Source: Bacillus pseudomycoides (GTDB lineage Bacteria > Bacillota > Bacilli > Bacillales > Bacillaceae_G). From it: DNA of 64,000 nt. Position numbers and translations under genes: made by a program. Below are positions 33,757 to 43,083 of the stretch, piece after piece (positions within the stretch are counted from its first letter, which is position 1; every line of letters begins with the position of its first letter). Location: assembly GCF_022811845.1 (NCBI RefSeq), contig NZ_CP064266.1:4836001-4900000 (forward strand), given 5' to 3'. Under the pieces are notes generated by a model. It worked only from the letters and a program-made list of their open reading frames with translations. It was not told the DNA's origin and did not search any database.

Positions 33757-34779
33757 TTACGCCTTCGCTTTATATAACAAATATAGGAAGTATGGTACAC
33801 CAACAATGGAAATTACAATCCCAACTGGTAATTCCGCTGGTGCAAAAATAGTTTTTGCAATAAAGTCCGAAGCAATTACCAGTAGCATTCCAATTGCGCC
33901 GCACACGGGAATTACATGATTATGATGAATACCCACCAGACGTTTCGCAATATGGGGTGCCATGAGTCCAATAAATCCAATGCTTCCTGAAACAGAAACA
34001 CAAGCACTCACTAATCCAATACCGCTTAATAATAAAATGGATTTCTCTTTTTCGACTGAAATTCCTAAGCTTTTTATACTCGTCTCTTCTAGTTGAAACA
34101 TATCAAGTAAATATGCTTTTCTTTTTATAATAGGCACTAAAATAATTAACCATGGCAACATCGCAATAATATATTTCCAATTTGCATTATATATGCTCCC
34201 CGAGACCCAAACTGCTGCCATTTCAAAATCAGTAGCTTTCATTTTCAAAGATAAATATACAGAGAAAGAACTGAGACCATAACCAATTGCTATTCCTGTT
34301 AATAAAAGGCGCTGTGAATCTAACCTTCCATTTTTCCAAGAAAACGTATAAATTAAGATGGCAGAACCAAGTCCCCCAACTAAACCAAATAACGGCATAA
34401 GCATAATAGAGAACCAGTCTGTACTCTTAATTTGTCCTTGAAAGAAAAACATAAAGACAACAATTGCTGCTCCTGCCCCTGCATTAATGCCTAAAATACC
34501 TGGATCAGCCAATCCATTTCGTGTAACCCCTTGAATAGCAGCTCCCGCAACGCCAAGACCAAGCCCTACTAATGCTGCAATTACGATTCTCGGAAGCCTA
34601 AAATCAAATATAACTAAATCATGTTCAGGCACGGGGTTTATTCGAAAGATCGTCCGAATTACATCCATAACTGTCATATCAAACGTACCATTTGTTAGAC
34701 TAATATAAATTGCAACTATAACTAAAAACAGGATCACACTAAATGTGACCATATAACGCTGCCATGAATCTCTATGCAT
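33757..34779 (-). CDS. Siderophore ABC transporter permease 2 (FecCD family)
   Basis: A 340-residue permease with about nine to ten membrane segments and family signatures (RLPRIVIAALVGLGLGVAGA, GLADPGILGINAGAG, SGSIGFIGLMAPHIAKRLVG). Its ATG overlaps the stop of the first permease by eight bases and has GGAGGAG upstream. It forms the heterodimeric channel with the next protein. Confidence 0.95.
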   Translation of the reverse strand: MHRDSWQRYMVTFSVILFLVIVAIYISLTNGTFDMTVMDVIRTIFRINPVPEHDLVIFDFRLPRIVIAALVGLGLGVAGAAIQGVTRNGLADPGILGINAGAGAAIVVFMFFFQGQIKSTDWFSIMLMPLFGLVGGLGSAILIYTFSWKNGRLDSQRLLLTGIAIGYGLSSFSVYLSLKMKATDFEMAAVWVSGSIYNANWKYIIAMLPWLIILVPIIKRKAYLLDMFQLEETSIKSLGISVEKEKSILLLSGIGLVSACVSVSGSIGFIGLMAPHIAKRLVGIHHNHVIPVCGAIGMLLVIASDFIAKTIFAPAELPVGIVISIVGVPYFLYLLYKAKA

Positions 34780-35788
34780 GTTTCTCTCCTCCTCTTGTTC
34801 GAATTAAATAAAGGAAGAAAGGAACTCCAATCAATGAAGTAACGACCCCTATTGGTGTTTCAAATGGATAATTTATAAATCTACTCAATACATCGCATAA
34901 AGCAAGAAAGACTCCACCTATTACACCAGCACACGGTACAACCCACCTATAGTCTACTCCAATTAAAAAACGAGTAATATGAGGGATAATTAATCCTACA
35001 AAACCCACTTTTCCAACTACAGCTACAGCAGTACCTGTTAAGCACACAACAGATAGGATTGCAGCAACTTTCACAAGTTTTGTACGTTGGCCCAAATTAA
35101 TAGAAACCTCTTCTCCTAACGAGAGAATTGTAATAGATTTTGAAATCACAAGTGCCAAAACAATACCAATAATTCCAAATGGAATAGCTGATTTTAATAT
35201 ATTTAGATTAATTTGGTCTAATTTCGCATTGTACCAAAAACTAACATTTTGAGAAAGTTGGAAGTAAGATGCAATTGCTATTGCCGCACTATTTAAAAAT
35301 GTTCCTATAACAGTTCCTATGATGGCTAAACGAACCGGCGATAATCCATTTCGAAGCAATGAACCAAATCCAAAAACAATTCCCGCTCCTAATGCCGAAC
35401 CAAGCATAGAATATAGTATCATACTCACTGAAGACATCCCTGGAATAAATACCATGCAAATCGTAATAACAAAAACTGACCCCTCTGTCACACCCATAAT
35501 AGAAGGGGATGCAAGATAGTTTCTTGTCATCCCCTGCATAAGTGCTCCTGATATTGCTAGAAAAGCTCCGACTAATAATGCCCCCACAACCCTCGGCAGG
35601 CGAGAAGTGATAATAATGTTATGGTTTACATTCCCTGAATCAAAATGAAATAGTGCATTCCAAGCTGTTGTAAAATCAATGTTTTTTGCCCCATATAAAA
35701 TAGACAACATGATTGTTACTAAAATTAATATGGGAGCTAAACATAAAATGATTATTGGTACCGAGTTTATTTTCCTCATATCATTCAA
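34772..35788 (-). CDS. Siderophore ABC transporter permease 1 (FecCD family)
   Basis: A 338-residue permease with the same fold and signatures (RLPRVVGALLVGAFLAISGA, SPSIMGVTEGS, GKVGFVGLIIPHITRFLIG). AAGGTG precedes the ATG. It starts 13 bases after the binding-protein gene. The order binding protein, permease, permease, ATPase, esterase is that of feu-like uptake systems. Confidence 0.95.
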   Translation of the reverse strand: MNDMRKINSVPIIILCLAPILILVTIMLSILYGAKNIDFTTAWNALFHFDSGNVNHNIIITSRLPRVVGALLVGAFLAISGALMQGMTRNYLASPSIMGVTEGSVFVITICMVFIPGMSSVSMILYSMLGSALGAGIVFGFGSLLRNGLSPVRLAIIGTVIGTFLNSAAIAIASYFQLSQNVSFWYNAKLDQINLNILKSAIPFGIIGIVLALVISKSITILSLGEEVSINLGQRTKLVKVAAILSVVCLTGTAVAVVGKVGFVGLIIPHITRFLIGVDYRWVVPCAGVIGGVFLALCDVLSRFINYPFETPIGVVTSLIGVPFFLYLIRTRGGEKHA

Positions 35789-35801
35789 CGCACCTTACTA
35801 T

Positions 35802-36770
35802 TTATTTGGATAAGTTTTTTTCTGCAGCTTTTAAGAAAGCTGTTTTACTCCAAGCTGTACCACCTTGCGCCATCGGATCAACAGCGTTTACGAATACTTT
35901 TTTATTTTTTACAGCGTTAATACTTTGCCAAATTGGATTACTTTGTAAATCTTCTAACGCTTTCGGATTATCTTTATTTTCGCTCCCTTCAAATTGAACA
36001 AAGATATAATCTGGATTCATTTCTGCAAACTTTTCTAAAGCAATTTTTTCTTGCTTTTTAACTGCTTTAATCGCTTCAGGAGCCGTTAAACCTAAATCTT
36101 TATAAATTACTGGATTGAAATAAACATCTTCTGGATACAGATTAATGCTTCCTTCTCTCAATCTTATAACAACAACTTTTTTATCTTTTAATTTATCTGC
36201 TACTTTTTCTTTCGTTTTCGCAACATCCGCTTTATAATCTTTTATAATTTTTTCCGCTTTATCTTTTTTACCAGTTAGCTCACCCATTAATTTTAGGTTA
36301 TCTTCCCAATGTGTTGAAATATGAGAAACAGGGAATGTTGGTGCTACTTTTGTAAATTTTTCAGCTGTCTCTGCTGGGAATTTCGAACTAGATGTAATAA
36401 CATCTGGTTTTAATTTCAGTAGCGTTTCAAAATTCGGCTGCATTTTTTCACCGATAGACTCTGCACCCTTTAAATCTTTAGATAAATAGTCAGGTATTTT
36501 CCCACCTACTGTAATTGCAGCTACTGGTTTCACTCCAAGTACGGCTGCATCTTCCATTGATTCTAAACTAGCTGTTGCAATTTTTGTTACTTTTGCAGGC
36601 ACTGTATATTCTTTACCTAAGTATGTAATCTTTTGTTTCTCATCTTTCTTCGTTTCAGTTGCTTTCGTTTGTTGTTTTTGTTCTCCTGAACTTTTATCTG
36701 CACTGTTACATGCTGCAAGACCCATACTTAATACTGTAACCATTCCTAGTGTAAATAATTTCTTGTTCAT
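35802..36770 (-). CDS. Iron-siderophore-binding lipoprotein
   Basis: A 322-residue class III binding protein. Start at 36770 (MNKKLFTLG) is chosen because GGAGAGGAG precedes it. The lipobox is GLAAC with Cys21. The mature part begins with a Lys/Glu/Gln-rich spacer, then two lobes joined by a long helix (KKDKAEKIIKDYKADVAKTKEKVADKL). It resembles FeuA-type receptors. It captures the ferric siderophore outside the membrane. Confidence 0.92.
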   Translation of the reverse strand: MNKKLFTLGMVTVLSMGLAACNSADKSSGEQKQQTKATETKKDEKQKITYLGKEYTVPAKVTKIATASLESMEDAAVLGVKPVAAITVGGKIPDYLSKDLKGAESIGEKMQPNFETLLKLKPDVITSSSKFPAETAEKFTKVAPTFPVSHISTHWEDNLKLMGELTGKKDKAEKIIKDYKADVAKTKEKVADKLKDKKVVVIRLREGSINLYPEDVYFNPVIYKDLGLTAPEAIKAVKKQEKIALEKFAEMNPDYIFVQFEGSENKDNPKALEDLQSNPIWQSINAVKNKKVFVNAVDPMAQGGTAWSKTAFLKAAEKNLSK

Positions 36771-36948
36771 ATTAATAAATCTCCTCTCCGCATTCCAGAT
36801 GTTTAAATATATTATTCTAATGATGGCTATATTCGAATAAAACATAATTTATATCTATGCTTCTCTATATAACGCATCTATTCAGTAATGAAACTCATTG
36901 ACTTCACTTCCCCTAATGGATTCTCTCCTACCCTTACTAATCGAGAAT

Positions 36949-36963
36949 GATAATGATTATCGT
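36949..36963 (-). promoter_or_regulatory. Fur box of the siderophore operon
   Basis: Read on the minus strand it is CGATAATCATTATCA, matching 14 of 15 bases of the 7-1-7 consensus TGATAATNATTATCA. It is 180 bases upstream of the binding-protein start. Confidence 0.9.
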
Positions 36964-37029
36964 TATTAAGTATATAGTTATAAATGAATTATTTCAAGAA
37001 TGATTTGAAAAATTTTAACAAAACAAATA

Positions 37030-37066
37030 AAAAGTCGTATCTATCTTGAGGATAGATACGACTTTT
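37030..37066. terminator. Terminator downstream of exoA
   Basis: AAAAGTCGTATCTATC (37030-37045) and GATAGATACGACTTTT form a perfect 16-base stem with a five-base loop and A/T tails. Confidence 0.92.
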
Positions 37067-37075
37067 TCACCTTTT

Positions 37076-37834
37076 TTACAATTCCATATTCAATTCAACA
37101 GGACAATGATCTGAGCCCATTATTTCACTATTGATCTTCGCATCAACAATTTTATTTTTTAATCTTTCAGAGACGACAAAATAATCCAAGCGCCAACCAA
37201 TGTTTTTCACCCTTGCATTCATACGATATGACCACCATGAATAAGCCCCTTCTCTATCAGGATATAAATAGCGGTATGTATCGATAAATCCTTCATCCAA
37301 AATTCGGGTGAACTTTTCTCTTTCTTGATCTGAAAACCCTGGATTTTTCCGATTTGTTTTTGGATTTTTCAAATCAATTTCTTTATGTGCTACATTTAAA
37401 TCCCCACAAAAAATAACAGGTTTCTTTTTATCTAATTGTTTAATATACGATAAAAAGGCATCCTCCCATTCCATTCGATAATCTAAACGTTCTAAGCCTC
37501 TTTTCGCATTTGGCGTATAGAGGGTTAGCATATAAAAATCTTCAAATTCTAGTGTAATTAGTCTTCCCTCTTGGTCGTGCTCTTCAATTCCTAAGCCATA
37601 TGTAACAGAAAGCGGTTCTTTTTTTGAGAAAACGGCAGTACCTGAATAACCTTTTTTCACGGCATAATTCCAGTATACATAGTACCCTTCAGGATTTAGA
37701 TCAATTTGTCCACTCTGCAATTTAATTTCTTGTAAACAAAAAACATCCGCATCCACTTCCTCTAAATATTCTATAAAACCACCCTTTGCAATGACTGCTC
37801 GTAAACCATTTACATTCCACGAAATTAATTTCAT
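37076..37834 (-). CDS. exoA: Exodeoxyribonuclease III / AP endonuclease
   Basis: A 252-residue xth-family enzyme that cuts DNA 5' to abasic sites in base excision repair. Active-site motifs are SWNVNGLRA, CLQEIKLQ (metal Glu), YTPNA, GDLNVAHKEID (catalytic Asp/Asn), WRLDYFVVS and GSDHCPVEL (catalytic His). GGAGG precedes the ATG. It is divergent from the alkylation-repair operon. Confidence 0.95.
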   Translation of the reverse strand: MKLISWNVNGLRAVIAKGGFIEYLEEVDADVFCLQEIKLQSGQIDLNPEGYYVYWNYAVKKGYSGTAVFSKKEPLSVTYGLGIEEHDQEGRLITLEFEDFYMLTLYTPNAKRGLERLDYRMEWEDAFLSYIKQLDKKKPVIFCGDLNVAHKEIDLKNPKTNRKNPGFSDQEREKFTRILDEGFIDTYRYLYPDREGAYSWWSYRMNARVKNIGWRLDYFVVSERLKNKIVDAKINSEIMGSDHCPVELNMEL

Positions 37835-37961
37835 TTTTTGTTCCTCCTCTTGATGTCATAACACTCCTGCTCGCCTCATATTTTCATTTTCTGCTTATGC
37901 TACCACAAAATAAAGAGACTATCATTTTTCATCTTTGTATTCTTGCTCTTACATTCATAAA

Positions 37962-37993
37962 TACGTACATACGTACTTGTTTCAGGGTATACT
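37962..37993 (+). promoter_or_regulatory. Promoter region of adaA-adaB-alkA with direct repeat
   Basis: TACGTAC-A-TACGTAC (37962-37976) overlaps where the -35 should be; -10 is TATACT (37988-37993). The absence of a normal -35 and the presence of a repeat fit activation by methylated AdaA. Confidence 0.45.
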
Positions 37994-38011
37994 AATCTCG
38001 GAGGTGATTCC

Positions 38012-38608
38012 ATGCAAAATGAGAGATTACAATTCCAAACAAGTGTAAATCATTTGACGGATGAACGCTGGCAAGCGATTATACACAACGATTCTTCTTA
38101 TGATGACAAATTTTTTTACGCTGTAAAGACAACAGGTATTTTTTGCCGCCCATCATGTAAATCTAGAACACCTAACAAAGACAATGTACGAATTTTTCTC
38201 AATGCAAAACAAGCAATATCCGAAAAATTCCGTCCTTGTAAACGTTGTAAGCCAAATGGATTAAAATTACCTAATGAAGATTGGGTAACTCAAATTATAG
38301 AGTACATTGATAACAATTATAACGAACCATTAACTCTTGAAATACTTGCAGATATGTGTCACGGCAGCCCCTATCATTTACAGCGTACTTTTAAGCAAAT
38401 AAAAGGTATCACTCCGCAAGAGTATATACAACAATTAAGGATTTCTAAAGCTATGCAGTATCTTACAAATACAAATCAAACAATTATAGAAATAGGTTTT
38501 GCTGTAGGTATCCCCAATACTGCACATTTTGCAACATTATTTAAAAAGAAAACAGGGTATACTCCTACTGAATTTCGAAACACAAATCATATAAACGAGG
38601 GAAGATAA
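38012..38608 (+). CDS. adaA: Methylphosphotriester-DNA methyltransferase and activator AdaA
   Basis: A 198-residue protein. The N-terminal Ada zinc domain carries Cys45, Cys49, Cys76 and Cys79 (GIFCRPSC ... PCKRC); the first of these accepts the methyl group. An AraC-type double helix-turn-helix follows (residues about 95-190, LTLEILADMCHGSPYHLQRTFK). It repairs methylphosphotriesters and then activates its own operon. GGAGGTG precedes the ATG. It is one base from adaB. Confidence 0.95.
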   Translation: MQNERLQFQTSVNHLTDERWQAIIHNDSSYDDKFFYAVKTTGIFCRPSCKSRTPNKDNVRIFLNAKQAISEKFRPCKRCKPNGLKLPNEDWVTQIIEYIDNNYNEPLTLEILADMCHGSPYHLQRTFKQIKGITPQEYIQQLRISKAMQYLTNTNQTIIEIGFAVGIPNTAHFATLFKKKTGYTPTEFRNTNHINEGR

Positions 38609-38609
38609 C

Positions 38610-39131
38610 ATGGCATCTAAAACAAACCAAATTATATATTGGACGCTATTTATTCATAAAAATTGGCATATGTATATTGCCGCAACATCAACTGGACTAT
38701 GCTTTGTAGGGTCTCAGCATCAAAATTTGGAAGAGTTAATAACTTGGGCGAAAAAACGTTTTCCAAGACCTACTTTTGTTCAAGACACCTTAGAGCTACA
38801 ACCATATATTCAAGAACTAATAGAGTACCTAGACAAAAAACGTGAAGTATTTACATGCCTCATTGATGTTCACGGAACGCCTTTCCAATTAGCTATTTGG
38901 AATACCTTACGTGAAATTCCTTATGGGAAAACCTATTCCTATTCAGATATTGCACAGCTTATTCAAAAACCAAAATCAGTACGCGCTGTAGGCACGGCGA
39001 TTGGAGCCAATCCTTTACTAATTACAATCCCTTGCCATCGTGTGATTGGAAAGAACGGAAAACTATCTGGTTTTAGAGGCGGATTAGCAATGAAAAAAGA
39101 ATTGTTGACACTAGAAAAAACAATACTGTAG
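38610..39131 (+). CDS. adaB: O6-methylguanine-DNA methyltransferase AdaB
   Basis: A 173-residue suicide methyltransferase. The acceptor Cys142 lies in IPCHRVIG; the DNA-binding stretch is IPYGKTYSYSDIA and the helix RAVGTAIGANP. It removes methyl groups from O6-methylguanine. It is translated directly after adaA and ten bases ahead of alkA, as in the B. subtilis adaptive-response operon. Confidence 0.95.
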   Translation: MASKTNQIIYWTLFIHKNWHMYIAATSTGLCFVGSQHQNLEELITWAKKRFPRPTFVQDTLELQPYIQELIEYLDKKREVFTCLIDVHGTPFQLAIWNTLREIPYGKTYSYSDIAQLIQKPKSVRAVGTAIGANPLLITIPCHRVIGKNGKLSGFRGGLAMKKELLTLEKTIL

Positions 39132-39141
39132 GAGGTTAAAA

Positions 39142-40245
39142 ATGAAAAATGCTACAATTCCTTTTGAATGGGATGCTCCATATTTTATAGGCGAAAAAAT
39201 AACGAAGCGTTACTGCTTTCCTTGGTGTGAACAAAAACAGTCCCCAAGAAACAATCGAAAATTTAAATCTAGAAAAGAAGCAGAACAAATTGGTTATCAA
39301 CCTTGTAGAAATTGTTGTCCAGCTCTTCCATATAGAGCATGGCAAGACGATGAGGAAAGCATAGCAGTAATTGTTCCGAAAGAATTTAGCTTTAAACAAA
39401 ATTTACACTATCTTTCACGCTCCAAAAATGAATGTATGTTTCACATTGAAAATAACAAAATTTATAGAGTCGTTCCGATTGAGGAAGAAAACCCGTTAAT
39501 CGAGACAAGTGTAAATGATGAGGGAAACATCCATGTTCGCTTTTTAGGTGATGGAGCGCCGCCTGAGAAATGGATTCGTGCTAGAGTAGCGAGGTATGTA
39601 AGAGAATGGTTTGATTTAGATACAGATTTAACCCCATTTTATGATTTAGCAAAAAACGATGTACTTCTGTCTAAACCAATCAACGAATATTACGGACTTC
39701 GTAATATGGGAATTCCTGATTTATTTGAGGCACTTTGCTGGGGTATTCTCGGTCAACAAATTAATCTCACATTTGCATATACATTAAAAAGACGCTTTGT
39801 TGAATCCTTCGGCGAACATATCGAATGGAATGGACGGAAATATTGGATATTTCCAACACCTGAGGTTATCGCCAACCTAGTAGTAGCAGATCTAACAGAA
39901 TTAAAAATGACCATAAGAAAATGTGAATATCTTACTGGTGTCGCAAAGCTCATGACACAAGGTTACCTAAGTAAAAACTTGTTCATAAATAGCGACCTAA
40001 AAAATGCTGAGAGAACATTAACCGACATACGCGGTATTGGACCATGGACAGCAAATTATGTTTTAATGCGTTGTCTAAGATTCACGTCTGCTTTTCCAAT
40101 TGATGATGTTGGCTTACAAAATGTGATTAAACTTCTAACAGAATCAGATCAAAAACCAACAAAAAAAGAAATAAGAGAGTATGCCTCAGCATGGAAGAAT
40201 TGGGAATCCTATGCAACCTTTTATTTATGGCGAGTTCTGTATTAA
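39142..40245 (+). CDS. DNA-3-methyladenine glycosylase AlkA with an Ada-like zinc domain
   Basis: A 367-residue protein. The N-terminal 60 residues look like a truncated Ada zinc domain (Cys25, Cys29, Cys55, Cys58). An AlkA N-terminal beta domain follows, then the helix-hairpin-helix glycosylase core (GILGQQINLTFA, DIRGIGPWTANYVLMR and catalytic Asp in FPIDDVGLQN). It excises alkylated purines. It is the third gene of the ada operon. Whether the extra zinc domain accepts methyl groups is unknown. Confidence 0.88.
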   Translation: MKNATIPFEWDAPYFIGEKITKRYCFPWCEQKQSPRNNRKFKSRKEAEQIGYQPCRNCCPALPYRAWQDDEESIAVIVPKEFSFKQNLHYLSRSKNECMFHIENNKIYRVVPIEEENPLIETSVNDEGNIHVRFLGDGAPPEKWIRARVARYVREWFDLDTDLTPFYDLAKNDVLLSKPINEYYGLRNMGIPDLFEALCWGILGQQINLTFAYTLKRRFVESFGEHIEWNGRKYWIFPTPEVIANLVVADLTELKMTIRKCEYLTGVAKLMTQGYLSKNLFINSDLKNAERTLTDIRGIGPWTANYVLMRCLRFTSAFPIDDVGLQNVIKLLTESDQKPTKKEIREYASAWKNWESYATFYLWRVLY

Positions 40246-40247
40246 AA

Positions 40248-40272
40248 TCCGGGTAGTGATCAAGAACTACCC
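40248..40272 (-). terminator. Terminator of pepT
   Basis: GGGTAGT and ACTACCC form a seven-base stem; on the minus strand it runs into GGATTTTAAT. It lies between convergent alkA and pepT. Confidence 0.6.
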
Positions 40273-40283
40273 AGATTACTTCT

Positions 40284-41516
40284 TTATGCTTGCTCTTCAA
40301 ATAATCGTGCTATTTCTATAATAACCTGAGCAGCCTTCTCCATATTATCTACAGAAACATATTCAAATTTACCGTGGTAGTTTTCCCCACCAGTAAAAAT
40401 GTTTGGCGTTGGCAAGCCCATATATGATAATTGAGACCCATCCGTTCCCCCGCGGATTGGTTGAATATTTGGTTCAATATCTAAATTTTTCATCGCCTCA
40501 TACGCAATATCAACAATTTCCCTGACCGGTTCAATTTTCTCAAGCATATTGTAATATTGATCATTCATCTCAAGAATAATATTTTCCTCACCATACTTCT
40601 CTTGCATCTGCTTCGTAATATTTGTAATTTTTTCTTTACGAGCTTCAAAGTTATCACGTTCAAAATCTCGAATAATGTAATGAGATTTACTTTGCTCCAC
40701 ATCACCATTCATAGAAATGAGATGGTAGAAACCTTCATAACCCTCTGTATATTCTGGCGCCTCTTCTACTGGTAACTGCGCATGAAACTCCATCGCTAAC
40801 TTACTTGCATTTAACATTTTATTCTTTGCTGTTCCAGGATGCGTATTATTTCCTTTAAAAGTTAGTTTTGCACTTGCAGCATTGAAACTCTCATACTCCA
40901 ATCCTCCAAGCGAACCTCCATCCATTGTATAAGCGAAAGATGCTCCAAAAGCTTTCACATCAAAGTGAGATGGTCCACGACCTATTTCTTCATCAGGCGT
41001 AAATGCCACTCTAATCTTTCCATGTTTAATTTGTGGGTTATGTAATAAATAATTCATAGCAGTCATAATTTCTGTAAGTCCCGCTTTATCATCCGCACCA
41101 AGTAGTGTTGTCCCATCCGTTGTAATCAGAGTATGCCCTTTATATGATGGCAATTCTGGAAATTGCTCTGGTGTTAAAACAACATTCAATTCCTGATTTA
41201 ATGTAATTGCCTTCCCATCAAAATTCTCATGAATTTGTGGTTTCACATTCTTTCCTGTAAAATCAGTTGCTGTATCTAAATGAGCTAAAAAACCAATTAC
41301 AGGAACATCTTTATCCGTATTCGCAGGAAGTGTTGCCATTACATATCCATTTTCATCCATCGTTATTTCTGCCAAACCAATTTGTTTTAATTCTTCAACT
41401 AGTAATTTTCCAAACTCAATTTGCCCCAGTGTCGATGGTACTGTATGACTTTCTTCATTCGATTGTGTATCTACCTTCACATATCTTGTAAATCTTTCTA
41501 TAAGCTCTTGTTTCAA
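40284..41516 (-). CDS. pepT: Peptidase T (tripeptidase)
   Basis: A 410-residue M20 zinc aminopeptidase that releases N-terminal residues from tripeptides. Metal and catalytic motifs are GFLAHLDTATD, GADDKAGLTEIM, TPDEEIGRG and YTMDGG; the C-terminal RGGTDGSQLS is also typical. The start is TTG at 41516 with AGGAG nine bases upstream. It is monocistronic. Confidence 0.96.
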   Translation of the reverse strand: MKQELIERFTRYVKVDTQSNEESHTVPSTLGQIEFGKLLVEELKQIGLAEITMDENGYVMATLPANTDKDVPVIGFLAHLDTATDFTGKNVKPQIHENFDGKAITLNQELNVVLTPEQFPELPSYKGHTLITTDGTTLLGADDKAGLTEIMTAMNYLLHNPQIKHGKIRVAFTPDEEIGRGPSHFDVKAFGASFAYTMDGGSLGGLEYESFNAASAKLTFKGNNTHPGTAKNKMLNASKLAMEFHAQLPVEEAPEYTEGYEGFYHLISMNGDVEQSKSHYIIRDFERDNFEARKEKITNITKQMQEKYGEENIILEMNDQYYNMLEKIEPVREIVDIAYEAMKNLDIEPNIQPIRGGTDGSQLSYMGLPTPNIFTGGENYHGKFEYVSVDNMEKAAQVIIEIARLFEEQA

Positions 41517-41714
41517 AATATTTCACTCCTTTTTCATAAATCTCTCTTTATTATAATCCTCATAGCGAAATTTTTTAAAGTTTTTCACTGTAAGTCGGTA
41601 AATTTACTTGTTACAACAATTCTTATTAACAAACCTATAGGTATATTTTATGTACACGAAATCTGATTCCTCACACATAAAAACGTTTCAAAAAACTCAT
41701 AATCGAGTGGTATC

Positions 41715-42365
41715 TTACAGCAAAGCTCTTCTTCTCATCCATTGCGTCGCAACCCATTTTTCACCTTTGATAACAGACGCACCGCCATGAAGTGTCAGTT
41801 CATTTAATGATTTATCATTATAAAAGTATTCAAAGTATACGGCTGAACCTTTTTTCGGAGCTATGGAAAGATCAAGTTTTGGGAAATATGTTTCTCCGCC
41901 TTCTTCTACATCGTTTAAATACATCACAAGCGTACTAATACGATTGTTTTCTGCTGCTCTGCTATGTTCTGCAAAGTAATCATAGTGTGCTTTATATTCT
42001 TGTCCAGGGGTGTATTTTAAAACATGAAGACCTTCACCATATTCGACAGGAATATTCATAATCAAAGACACTCGTTTTTCGATTTTAGCAACGGTTTCAT
42101 TCCCTTCTAAAAATGTACCACTACTTGTTCGGATGTTGTTTACTTCACGAGAAGCGCCGATTTTCGAACGCCTCATTGAATTTTTAGATAATTCAATTAA
42201 CTCTTCGCATTCTTCATCACTTAATACATTTTCTAAAACGACAATAAGAGGCTCTTCTAGTCTTGAAATAATTTGTATTTCTCTGTCTTCTGTCACAATG
42301 GTGTTCCCTGTGTGGTTAAAAATCGTTGGTTCCTTATTTTCAACTGTTTGATTTTTCGTTGTCAT
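41715..42365 (-). CDS. Prolyl 4-hydroxylase (Fe/2-oxoglutarate), anthrax-P4H type
   Basis: A 216-residue dioxygenase. Iron ligands are His127 and Asp129 (HYDYF) and His193 (LTLHGG); Lys203 binds 2-oxoglutarate. These positions and the length equal those of the B. anthracis collagen-type prolyl 4-hydroxylase. The start at 42365 (MTTKNQ) has AGGGAG upstream. It may modify prolines in collagen-like spore proteins. The large collagen-like protein in this window has Pro only in the X position, so it is not an obvious Y-position substrate. Confidence 0.88.
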   Translation of the reverse strand: MTTKNQTVENKEPTIFNHTGNTIVTEDREIQIISRLEEPLIVVLENVLSDEECEELIELSKNSMRRSKIGASREVNNIRTSSGTFLEGNETVAKIEKRVSLIMNIPVEYGEGLHVLKYTPGQEYKAHYDYFAEHSRAAENNRISTLVMYLNDVEEGGETYFPKLDLSIAPKKGSAVYFEYFYNDKSLNELTLHGGASVIKGEKWVATQWMRRRALL

Positions 42366-42693
42366 TTTCACTATCTCCCTAAAAAAATGATTAGATAGCA
42401 TTAATATATCATATTTTTCTAACTATTCACTCCTCTAAAAAAATTCAAATGATTAATATTCTGGAATTTGTAATGAATGAAAAAGAGAACTTGTCACTTC
42501 AAGTGTTTTAAGCGCTTTAGAGGGAAAAAGAAAGACCACGTTAGTACAAATTTATAAACATATAAATCTTCGTACACAAAAAATATTAGAGTCTATTTTG
42601 AAGAGATTACCATCAAAGTAGACTCTTATTATATTTAAATTATTAGTAACCGAATTTAAAACAAACAACCTCTTTTTTATGACTATCCTACTT

Positions 42694-43083
42694 TTATTTA
42701 TCTATATGCATCAGTACAATTCTCCATCTATCTGGATCTTCTATTGTAATACCTTTCTCTTTCCAGTATGGGTTTTCTGGTTCAACTTCACCATAACCCA
42801 TTGCATGTAACCTGTTCGTTACTTTTTCAATCTCAGCTTTATGAGTCATATAAAATACAAGTAGATTATCTTTTGTTGGAGCTGGACATGGGCTGCCATT
42901 CGCATGCCTTGTAAACTCTAGATGGTATTCTGCATCAGGCAAACCAAACATAACTCCATCATACCCTTCATGATTATGAAACTCACCTATCCGTTTTAAC
43001 CCTAGACCCTCCTCATAAAATGTAATCACTTCTTCAAATTTATCTGTCGGACGTGCGATTCTAAATTGAACCCAATTTTTCAT
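42694..43083 (-). CDS. VOC-superfamily (glyoxalase-fold) protein
   Basis: A 129-residue protein with paired beta-alpha-beta-beta-beta modules: VQFRIARPTDKFEEVITFYEEGLG, YHLEFTRH, LLVFYMTH and a C-terminal GITIEDPDRWRIVLMHID. Metal-ligand Glu is plausible at EFTRH. Substrate is unknown; many relatives are called glyoxalase or bleomycin-resistance-like. It stands alone. Confidence 0.8.
   Translation of the reverse strand: MKNWVQFRIARPTDKFEEVITFYEEGLGLKRIGEFHNHEGYDGVMFGLPDAEYHLEFTRHANGSPCPAPTKDNLLVFYMTHKAEIEKVTNRLHAMGYGEVEPENPYWKEKGITIEDPDRWRIVLMHIDK

Larger units (their letters stand above)
36771..37075. other. Intergenic region with Fur box and exoA terminator
   Basis: 305 bases holding the Fur operator of the uptake operon (36949-36963) and the terminator shared with exoA (37030-37066). 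Nothing else is recognised. Confidence 0.7.

Noticed and set aside
42430..42640. Possible gene fragment upstream of the prolyl hydroxylase
   Set aside because: Only short frames interrupted by stops; the hairpin near 42588-42630 may be a terminator but no gene could be tied to it.
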